From Actinobacteria bacterium 69-20 (GTDB lineage Bacteria; Actinomycetota; Actinomycetes; Mycobacteriales; Nakamurellaceae): 51,193 nucleotides of DNA. Each line of letters starts with the position of its first letter. Positions within the stretch are counted from its first letter, which is position 1. Under the pieces are notes generated by a model. It was not told where the DNA came from. It ran no database searches and worked only from the letters and a program-made list of their open reading frames with translations. The position numbers were made by a program, and so were the translations under genes. Shown one piece after another: positions 45,829 through 51,193 of the stretch. The stretch is taken from assembly GCA_001897425.1 (NCBI GenBank), contig MKSW01000030.1, positions 1 to 51,193 of the forward strand. Reading direction: 5' to 3'.

Positions 45829-46968
45829 ATGGTCGATATGACAACCGCGCTCCCCACCTCCCCCGCGCAGACCCACCTGCTCCGACGCCGACGCCTGGCA
45901 TTCCATCCGCTCGAGGTCGCCGCGATCAACCGGCTCACCGCCGACGCCGTCGAGGTCGTCTTCACCGTGCCGGAGTCGCTGGCCGACGAGTTCGATTACC
46001 TGCCCGGCCAGCACATCGCGGTGCGCGCGCACCATGACGGCAAGGAGATCCGCCGCTCGTACTCGCTGTGTGCCCCGATGGGCGACGGCGAGCTGCACAT
46101 CGGCGTGAAGGTCGAGCCGGGCGGCATCTTCTCGACCTTCGCCAACTCGGAACTGAAGGTCAGCGACACCGTCGACGTGATGACGCCGCAGGGCAGCTTC
46201 ACCACCCGCGTCGATGTGAACGCTGCTAGCCACATCGCAGCGGTCGCGGCCGGCTCCGGCATCACACCGGTGATGGCGCTGGCCACCGCGGTCCTCACCG
46301 GCGCGCCGGGCGCTACCTTCACCCTGGTGTACTCGAGCCGCTCGGCCGACCAGGTGATGTTCGTCGACGAGCTCGCGGACTTGAAAGACCGCTTCCCGGA
46401 CCGGTTCTCGGTTCACCATGTGCTCTCCCGCGAGCAGCGCTTCTCCCCCATGCACACCGGCCGGCTGAACCCCGAACGGCTCGACGTGCTGTTCGACCGG
46501 CTGGTCAAGCCGGCCACCGTCGACGAATGGTTCCTGTGCGGCCCGGTCGACCTGGTGCAGGACGTGCGCGCGCACCTCACCGCGCGCGGCACCGACCCGA
46601 TCGACATCCACGTCGAACTGTTCACCACCGGCGCGCTGCGCCGGGACGTATTGCCCGCGCCGAGCGCCCCCGTTCCCGACCTGAAACCTGGCAGCCACAC
46701 GGTGACCATGACGCTCACCGGCCGCACCTCCACCCTGACCTGCGGCCCGGACGAGCGGATCCTCGACGCCGCGCTCCGGATTCGATCGGACACCCCGTTC
46801 TCCTGCACCGGCGGCGTGTGCGGTACCTGCCGCGCGAAGCTCAAGTCCGGGACCGTGGACATGGAGGTGAACTACGCCCTGGAACCGGACGAGATCGAGG
46901 CCGGCTACATCCTCACCTGCCAGGCCGTGTGCACCTCGGAAGCCGTCGAGGTCGACTACGACGCGTGA
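45829..46968 (+). CDS. paaE: PaaE, reductase component of the epoxidase
   Basis: Passes electrons from NADPH through FAD and a 2Fe-2S cluster to PaaA. The 379-residue protein has the FAD-binding domain with GQHIAVRAHHDGKEIRRSYSLC, the nucleotide domain with AAVAAGSGITPVMALA and WFLCGP, and a C-terminal plant-type ferredoxin domain. The cluster ligands are in CTGGVCGTCRA with a fourth Cys in ILTCQAVC. The start could be ATG 45829 or the ATG three codons later; neither has a strong ribosome site. It is the last gene of the operon, followed by a GC-rich hairpin and a dispersed-motif copy. Confidence 0.95.
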   Translation: MVDMTTALPTSPAQTHLLRRRRLAFHPLEVAAINRLTADAVEVVFTVPESLADEFDYLPGQHIAVRAHHDGKEIRRSYSLCAPMGDGELHIGVKVEPGGIFSTFANSELKVSDTVDVMTPQGSFTTRVDVNAASHIAAVAAGSGITPVMALATAVLTGAPGATFTLVYSSRSADQVMFVDELADLKDRFPDRFSVHHVLSREQRFSPMHTGRLNPERLDVLFDRLVKPATVDEWFLCGPVDLVQDVRAHLTARGTDPIDIHVELFTTGALRRDVLPAPSAPVPDLKPGSHTVTMTLTGRTSTLTCGPDERILDAALRIRSDTPFSCTGGVCGTCRAKLKSGTVDMEVNYALEPDEIEAGYILTCQAVCTSEAVEVDYDA

Positions 46969-47012
46969 GGCGGGTGCCCGGCCGCCGGACATCGTTGCCG
47001 GCGGATCGCCGA

Positions 47013-47029
47013 GAACAACGTCATACCCG
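47013..47029 (+). repeat. Dispersed motif copy B, downstream of paaE
   Basis: GAACAACGTCATACCCG, 16/17 to the consensus. It starts 44 bases after the paaE stop and is itself flanked by GAGAAC and GTTCTC (47011-47016 and 47032-47037), which could pair. Confidence 0.55.
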
Positions 47030-47059
47030 ATGGTTCTCATGGGGCACGGCACGATCCGA

Positions 47060-47076
47060 CGGAGGGCGCCCCTCCG
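47060..47076. terminator. Hairpin after paaABCDE
   Basis: CGGAGGG and CCCTCCG pair around CGC, about 90 bases after paaE and 34 bases before orn. It is a plausible terminator of the paa operon, without a T-run. Confidence 0.45.
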
Positions 47077-47096
47077 GCCCGGCCCGGGCGACCCCA

Positions 47097-47102
47097 TAGG
47101 CT
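47097..47102 (+). promoter_or_regulatory. -10 element of orn
   Basis: TAGGCT ends 7 bases before the GTG of orn and no ribosome site is present, so orn is probably read from a leaderless mRNA. No clear -35 is seen. Confidence 0.45.
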
Positions 47103-47109
47103 AGGCGGC

Positions 47110-47727
47110 GTGGCTACAGACAGACTGGTGTGGGTCGACTGCGAGATGACGGGCCTCGACGCGGCGAGCGACGCGTTGATCGAGATCGCCGCGCTGGTGA
47201 CCGACGGCGAGCTCAACGTCCTCGGCGATGGCGTCGATTTGGTGATCCACGCGCCGGACGAGGCGCTCGACCGCATGCCCGACGTGGTGCGCGCCATGCA
47301 CGCCAAATCCGGCCTCACCGACGCGGTCCGCGCGTCGACCGTGACGATGGCCGATGCCGAGGCCGCCGTCCTGGCGTATGTGCGCGCGCATGTGCCGGAG
47401 GCCGGGAAGGCGCCACTCGCCGGGAACTCGATCGCCACCGACCGCGGGTTCATCGCGCGAGACATGCCGGCATTCAACGACTTTCTGCACTATCGGATGA
47501 TCGACGTCTCCACGATCAAGGAGCTCGCCCGCCGCTGGTACCCGTCGGTGTACTCGTCGCAGCCGGCCAAAGGGATGGCGCACCGGGCGCTGGCCGACAT
47601 CAAGGAGTCGATCCGCGAGCTCGCCTACTACCGGGCGGCGATATTCGTGCCCGAACCGGGACCCACGGCGGGGCAGGCAATGGAGATCGCCACGAAGGTT
47701 GCCACGGCACCGGCCGCGATCGGCTAG
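47110..47727 (+). CDS. orn: Oligoribonuclease (DEDDh 3'-5' exonuclease)
   Basis: Degrades 2-5 nucleotide RNAs and pGpG to mononucleotides in the cytosol. The 205-residue protein has the exonuclease motif [10 protein letters not shown] with Asp10 and Glu12, then [35 protein letters not shown]. The final His/Asp motif is [19 protein letters not shown]. The start is GTG at 47110, giving [13 protein letters not shown], which aligns with known Orn N-termini. It has the expected neighbour relation to the HerA-like gene of M. tuberculosis (Rv2510c/Rv2511), but here the whole paa cluster lies between them. Confidence 0.96.
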   Translation: MATDRLVWVDCEMTGLDAASDALIEIAALVTDGELNVLGDGVDLVIHAPDEALDRMPDVVRAMHAKSGLTDAVRASTVTMADAEAAVLAYVRAHVPEAGKAPLAGNSIATDRGFIARDMPAFNDFLHYRMIDVSTIKELARRWYPSVYSSQPAKGMAHRALADIKESIRELAYYRAAIFVPEPGPTAGQAMEIATKVATAPAAIG

Positions 47728-47730
47728 ACT
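47725..47730 (+). promoter_or_regulatory. -10-like element before tRNA-His
   Basis: TAGACT, overlapping the orn stop codon, lies about 60 bases before the tRNA. TTGCCA at 47699-47704 is a possible but widely spaced (20 bp) -35. Confidence 0.3.
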
Positions 47731-47792
47731 CTTGTTCCGGCTGTCACGATGTCACGTGATCCCTTGCGAGGGGGTCCGCTGCAGGCGGCCAT

Positions 47793-47866
47793 GGTGGATG
47801 TAGCTCAGTTGGTAGAGTCCCGGCTTGTGGTGCCGGTTGTCGCGGGTTCGAGCCCCGTCATCCACC
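47793..47866 (+). tRNA. tRNA-His (anticodon GTG)
   Basis: Acceptor GTGGATG pairs with CATCCAC, and the additional G at 47793 is the histidine-specific G-1 opposite C73. D arm GCTC/GAGT, anticodon loop TTGTGGT with GTG, T arm GCGGG/CCCGT with TTCGAGC. No CCA is encoded. Confidence 0.97.
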
Positions 47867-47881
47867 CCGACGAAGGCCGAG

Positions 47882-47905
47882 GGCAGACGAGCTTGCTCGT
47901 ATGCC
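47882..47905. terminator. Hairpin after tRNA-His
   Basis: GGCA and ACGAGC pair with GCTCGT and TGCC (one internal mismatch) around a TT centre, 15 bases after the tRNA. It is a likely processing or termination hairpin. Confidence 0.45.
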
Positions 47906-48015
47906 GAGGCCAAGGAGAGGGTCGGAGGCGAAGCCGAGCACCCGAGGTTGAAGGCGCTTTCGCCGAATACCCGTCGCGATCGAAGGTTGCGGGTTCGGCC
48001 GAGCGCCCCGTTTTT

Positions 48016-48032
48016 CGGGTATGACGATGTTG
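48016..48032 (-). repeat. Dispersed motif copy C, between tRNA-His and a membrane gene
   Basis: CGGGTATGACGATGTTG on the plus strand, 16/17, preceded by TTTTT. An ATACCCG follows about 20 bases on, so CGGGTAT and ATACCCG also form an inverted pair here. It overlaps the presumed translation start region of the next gene. Confidence 0.55.
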
Positions 48033-48034
48033 TC

Positions 48035-48565
48035 GTGGAATACCCGATCCGGACATCGGAGGCACTCATAGTTACCTCGGTGTACCGCTCACGCTGGTGG
48101 TGGGCGCCCGCGACGGTCGCCGCGGTTACGGTCGTGAGCGCGCTGCAGATGATCGCCGAGATGCTGTACCTCGGCCGGAACACCGTGGACCCCGGCAGCA
48201 GCCTGGGCTCCCTCCTTGCGGTGCACGCGATCGGCGGGGCGGTCTGCGCGGTGATCTTCGGCATCGTGGCCGCGGCGCGGTCCGGTGGGCGCCCGTCGTC
48301 CCTGCCCTATGCGGAACGGTTCCTGATCGGAATCGGCTACGGCATCGCAACGTCGATAGCGATCTGGATCGGGGCAGGGATCCTGGCCGCCGAATCCTTC
48401 GGCGGTGCCGTCGAGGCGATCGGCACGTTCCTGACGGCGTCGATCATCACGCTCGAGCTGCCGGTCGCCTGCATCGTCGGCGGACTCGCCTGGCATCTGC
48501 TGACCAAGGCCCGCAGCAGCGCACCACCAGCCCGGCCACGGCGGCCGATCGAGGATCCGGAGTAG
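48035..48565 (+). CDS. Small multi-pass membrane protein
   Basis: A protein of about 176 residues with four hydrophobic segments: WWAPATVAAVTVVSALQMIAEML, LLAVHAIGGAVCAVIFGIVAAA, FLIGIGYGIATSIAIWIGAGIL and AIGTFLTASIITLELPVACIVGGLAWHLL. The tail is basic and Pro-rich. I do not recognise the family. The start is uncertain: GTG 48035 sits directly after a copy of the dispersed motif, and no ribosome site is visible. A GTG at 48080 just before the first membrane helix is an alternative. Confidence 0.65.
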   Translation: MEYPIRTSEALIVTSVYRSRWWWAPATVAAVTVVSALQMIAEMLYLGRNTVDPGSSLGSLLAVHAIGGAVCAVIFGIVAAARSGGRPSSLPYAERFLIGIGYGIATSIAIWIGAGILAAESFGGAVEAIGTFLTASIITLELPVACIVGGLAWHLLTKARSSAPPARPRRPIEDPE

Positions 48566-48601
48566 CGCATTCGAGGACCCGGGGCGACCTTGCTGGATCG
48601 G

Positions 48602-49861
48602 TTACGCAGCCACCCAGCGCCAGGTGCCGTTGCCGTCGACGCATTTGATCGCCTTGCCGGACCCGGCCACGCCGGTGACACCGTGATCCCTTTTAGCGCA
48701 GAGCTGGCCTGGCTTGTAACAGTTCCCAGCACTCGACAGCGGATGGCAGCCAACGGGTTTCGGTGCGGCCGTGGTACTCGGCGGCTTCGCCGCGGACGTC
48801 GTCATCGGCGGTTTGACGGTGCTTACCGGCGGCTTCGCGGTACTCGCTGGCGGATTCAAGGTGCCGGTCGGCGGCTTGGCTGCGAACGTCGTCATGGGCG
48901 GTTTCGAGGAGACGGACGACACCGCCGCCGTCGACGGGACACCCGCGCCGCAGGTCGCCAGTACGCGGAGAATCGCGTCCTTCTCGGCTTGCGTCACCCA
49001 CAGGTGGTACTTCGCCTTCACCTCGATCTGGCGCGACACGTACGTACAGCGGTAGGCCTTGTTCGGCGGCAGCCAGGTCGCCGCGTCTCCCGCGCCTTTC
49101 TGCTCGTTGGTCGGACCGTCCACGGCCTGCAGGTTGAGCGGGTCGTTCGCCATGTTCTGGCGCTGCGCGGCCGAAAGCTGTTGCGCCCCTTTCTGCCACG
49201 CGTCGAGCAGCGCGACCACGTGGTCGATCTGCACCGCGCCGGAGGTCGCCTGGCCGCGCGTAAACGCGATGGTCTTGCCGGTGTAGGCGTCGTGCAGGGT
49301 GCCGGTGAGCACTGTGCAACCGCCCGTGTCGGCCTTGATGGCGAGGCCCGTCAGGTCGCGGCGCAGGATGTCGTTGCGGGTGTCGCAGCCGTTGTGGCCG
49401 CCGTCGACGGTGACGTCGTCCGACCAGGCCGGGCCGAACTGCGCTCGGGTGTATCCCGTCTTGGGCGCGCGGCCCTTGACCGCGAGAGTGCCCAGCACCC
49501 GGGCGATCTCGGTGGCCGGTACGACGGAGGACGCGGCGGGCGGGTTGGCTCGTGGCGTATCGGTCGCGGTGGGAGCCAGCGACGAGAACAGCGTCATATT
49601 CGGTGATCCCGACGCGGAATCCGGCGTGGACGGCGACACCGAGTATGACGATGTTCCGGCGTCGGACCCGCTCGACAGGTCACCGGCCCTTGCATCGGCG
49701 GGCGAGGTCTCCTGCACCGCAGCGGATGTCGCGCCACTTGACGTGGATGACGCGGTAGCCGCGTCGATAGGCTGCCACTGCTGCGGCGCCACACCGCAGC
49801 TCGCGATCAGGACGACGGCGGCCGCGAGGGCAACGATGCTCCCCACTGTGCGCACACTCAT
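48602..49861 (-). CDS. Secreted lipoprotein with HNH-type nuclease domain (DUF1524-like)
   Basis: A predicted lipoprotein of 419 residues, with signal LAAAVVLIASC and the lipidated Cys22. A Ser/Thr/Ala-rich linker (about 25-105) is followed by a GmrSD/DUF1524-like domain: TGYTRAQFGPAWSDD, CDTRNDILRRDL, then the HNH core QIDHVVALLDAWQKGAQQL and NDPLNLQAVDGPTN with the catalytic His near residue 211. A KPP-repeat linker follows (KPPMTTFAAKPPTGTLNPP), then a Cys-containing C-terminal piece (CHPLSSAGNCYKPGQLCAK). GAGGAG abuts ATG 49861, so GTG 49855 may be the true start. Two inverted copies of the dispersed motif lie in the first linker. Extracellular nuclease activity is inferred from the family. 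Confidence 0.87.
   Translation of the reverse strand: MSVRTVGSIVALAAAVVLIASCGVAPQQWQPIDAATASSTSSGATSAAVQETSPADARAGDLSSGSDAGTSSYSVSPSTPDSASGSPNMTLFSSLAPTATDTPRANPPAASSVVPATEIARVLGTLAVKGRAPKTGYTRAQFGPAWSDDVTVDGGHNGCDTRNDILRRDLTGLAIKADTGGCTVLTGTLHDAYTGKTIAFTRGQATSGAVQIDHVVALLDAWQKGAQQLSAAQRQNMANDPLNLQAVDGPTNEQKGAGDAATWLPPNKAYRCTYVSRQIEVKAKYHLWVTQAEKDAILRVLATCGAGVPSTAAVSSVSSKPPMTTFAAKPPTGTLNPPASTAKPPVSTVKPPMTTSAAKPPSTTAAPKPVGCHPLSSAGNCYKPGQLCAKRDHGVTGVAGSGKAIKCVDGNGTWRWVAA
49586..49602 (+). repeat. Dispersed motif copy F (left arm of inverted pair)
   Basis: GAACAGCGTCATATTCG, 14/17 to the consensus, in the linker-coding part of the lipoprotein gene. With the following GTG it forms one arm of a 20-bp inverted pair with copy E. 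Confidence 0.55.
49640..49656 (-). repeat. Dispersed motif copy E (right arm of inverted pair)
   Basis: CGAGTATGACGATGTTC on the plus strand, 16/17. Extended by CAC on its left it mirrors copy F at 18 of 20 positions, about 31 bases apart. Confidence 0.55.
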
Positions 49862-49969
49862 CTCCTCGACCGTCCCCGCCGCGCGACCTCGAACACCATA
49901 TCGGCCGACCACACGTGTGGGCTGAAGGCTCGGCGACCACCCGGTTTCTCGTCTGGGCCAGCAAGGCTG

Positions 49970-49975
49970 TACAGT
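49970..49975 (+). promoter_or_regulatory. -10-like element before tRNA-Lys
   Basis: TACAGT lies 36 bases before the tRNA 5' end. No convincing -35 is found at the expected distance. Confidence 0.3.
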
Positions 49976-50011
49976 GGACGAGGCTCCGGGGGCTTGAGGC
50001 CGGGATGTCAG

Positions 50012-50084
<73 letters not shown>

Positions 50085-50211
50085 CATAACAGCAGGTCAG
50101 CCACCTCGTATGATCACGACTGGCACCACGGTGCGACAGGCCCGCGAATCGCATCTGATGAGATCTCGCCACTGTCGTTGGCTCGCCCTGCGATCGGGCG
50201 CCAACGGGGGC

Positions 50212-50610
50212 TCAGCCGACGAGCTGAAGGCCTTCGTGTTCGGTGAAATCGCGGAAGTCCCTCGTGTTCAGCGTTGCGAGTGGCAGGCCTTGGGTGAGGC
50301 AGCACGCGGCAACCCAGGTGTCGTTCTGCGGTCGTGGGCGGCCACGCATCGCCGCGCGTGCCGAGATCTCGCCCCAGCAGTGCGCAACTTCATCACTGTA
50401 GGGAAGCGGTGGCCGCGCCAGGAGCCACGCGTCGAGTTCAGCCTTACGCGCGCTGCCCCAGCGGCGCATCACCGTCCATCTGACCAACTCGCCCAGCGTC
50501 ACGAAAGAGATCGTCACGCTCGCACCGACCAACTCGCGCAGCAAGTCCGGCGGCAACTTGCGTTTGATACTCAGCGAGGCGACATCGGTGTCGAGAATGA
50601 TCCGGCGTAC
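50212..50610 (-). CDS. VapC-like PIN-domain toxin with no normal start codon
   Basis: A PIN-domain ribonuclease, presumably a toxin, of about 132 residues. The four acidic positions are present: IILDTDVAS, FVTLGELVR, QNDTWVAA and LNTRDFRDF. The first Asp lies upstream of the first ATG/GTG/TTG in frame (TTG 50556). Between that Asp and the antitoxin stop (50614-50616) only GTA, ATC and ATT could start translation. I place the 5' end at the GTA at 50610 provisionally. The toxin frame is the same as the antitoxin frame, one codon after its TGA, so readthrough or a base error are alternatives. Confidence 0.7.
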   Translation of the reverse strand, partial: VRRIILDTDVASLSIKRKLPPDLLRELVGASVTISFVTLGELVRWTVMRRWGSARKAELDAWLLARPPLPYSDEVAHCWGEISARAAMRGRPRPQNDTWVAACCLTQGLPLATLNTRDFRDFTEHEGLQLVG

Positions 50611-50613
50611 GCG

Positions 50614-50802
50614 TCAGCGACCGTCGCCGTGGCGCAGGCTCGCCAGGTCGGCAAGGAACTCGTCGAGCTCGTCATCGTCGAAAACACCATCGTGGGCGAG
50701 GTCGTCTGCGGATCGAATCGGCGCGATGGTCGCGAACAGTTCATCGATCGATCGCCGGTCAACGCCGTGATCACCAGGTACCGACGCGCTACTCGTCGTC
50801 AT
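50614..50802 (-). CDS. Antitoxin of the PIN-domain pair
   Basis: A small acidic protein of 62 residues, directly upstream of the PIN-domain gene and so its likely antitoxin. It has a helical acidic C-terminal half (DDDELDEFLADLASLRHG) suited to wrapping the toxin. The N-terminal DNA-binding part is not of a type I recognise (no clear AbrB or ribbon-helix-helix). GGGAGG precedes the ATG at 50802 at 8 bases; a GTG three codons earlier touches that site. The TGA at 50614 is followed in the same frame by the toxin. Confidence 0.65.
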   Translation of the reverse strand: MTTSSASVPGDHGVDRRSIDELFATIAPIRSADDLAHDGVFDDDELDEFLADLASLRHGDGR

Positions 50803-51193
50803 AACACCCACCTCCCGCCTGGATCAACTCAAGTGTTGCATGATCGCCACCGAATACGCACGACCCCGCTGCCTTCAGTGATGCGGCGGCGAGTGCAGAA
50901 CTATTCATTCACCACAGCCGTAGGCCGACTAGCGCACTCGCCGGGCGCCCCATCGGGGCATGAGAATACCGATGTCGCAGATGAACGCAGGGTCGGGCTT
51001 CGAGTACCCGACGCGGCAGATCGAGCGTGGTGACGTACGCGGCGATCAGTCACGTTGAATCCCAGTAAACGAATGCTCAGTGGCGCAGCACCTTGGTGGA
51101 TATAGCCCGTTTTCCACCACCGAGGAGGAATTGTCAAGACCTGTGGATCAAGATCTTTTAGGCGGCTTGTCGGCCTCCTTCGTGGCCGTCTGA
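50803..51193. other. 391-base right end without a convincing gene
   Basis: The first bases carry the ribosome site of the antitoxin. I find no protein-like ORF. A GAGGAGGAA at 51121-51129 precedes a TTG at 51131 and a frame of only 20 codons that ends with the TGA closing the window. It is too short to judge. Confidence 0.4.

Noticed and set aside
50901-51137. A 78-codon minus-strand ORF at the right end
   Set aside because: Low-complexity Arg/Ser-rich product with no ribosome site or homology that I can recognise.

Overview
The window is high-GC actinobacterial DNA. Its first 16 kb follow a gene order I recognise from Mycobacterium tuberculosis (rpiB, mycothiol-dependent DsbA-like reductase, pepN, DUF5130, glbO, hypothetical, thioesterase, 180-kDa NAD-glutamate dehydrogenase, ettA, second ssb; the Rv2465c to Rv2478c stretch). 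A second piece, the HerA-like ATPase and orn (the Rv2510c/Rv2511 neighbourhood), appears further right but is split by a phenylacetate cluster. This points to the order Mycobacteriales (a Gordonia, Dietzia, Tsukamurella or Tomitella-like organism). The genus cannot be settled from the sequence alone.

Layout. 1-2.3 kb: PPi-dependent phosphofructokinase, an unknown basic protein and ribose-5-phosphate isomerase B. 2.3-9 kb: universal stress protein, a mycothiol-type reductase divergent from aminopeptidase N, DUF5130 with a small membrane protein, truncated haemoglobin O, and a hypothetical/thioesterase pair. 8.9-16.5 kb: a leftward run of gdh, ettA and ssb. 16.6-19.1 kb: a fused CopD/CtaG copper and cytochrome-oxidase assembly membrane protein and tRNA-Arg(TCT), separated by a perfect 24-bp-arm palindrome. 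19.4-22.8 kb: a membrane protein divergent from a histidine kinase/response regulator pair.

22.8-33.6 kb is an accessory island. It holds a tightly overlapping type I restriction-modification cassette (hsdM, hsdS, a TIGR02391-family gene, hsdR, a YgjP-like metallopeptidase and a frame-disrupted small ORF), then a coupled pair encoding a winged-helix protein and a DUF3800-like protein. It ends with a decayed ArsR gene and a three-copy repeat that looks like an IS21-family end.

33.7-47 kb: a HerA-like ATPase, then the phenylacetate catabolism cluster. Thiolase, 3-hydroxyacyl-CoA dehydrogenase and paaZ read rightward. A TetR regulator, paaI and paaK read leftward. The epoxidase operon paaABCDE reads rightward from the regulator intergenic region, which carries a candidate operator. 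PaaK makes phenylacetyl-CoA, PaaABCDE epoxidises it, PaaZ opens and oxidises the ring, and the dehydrogenase and thiolase finish beta-oxidation. The isomerase/hydratase genes paaG and paaF are not in the window.

47-51.2 kb: oligoribonuclease, tRNA-His, a small membrane protein, an HNH-type lipoprotein, tRNA-Lys and a VapBC-like toxin-antitoxin pair. The toxin reading frame has no normal start codon ahead of its first catalytic aspartate.

The most unexpected signal is a short dispersed DNA motif (GAACATCGTCATACCCG and variants). It recurs just after genes, near tRNA-His, and inside two low-complexity protein-coding segments. In one of these, two copies form a 20-bp inverted pair.
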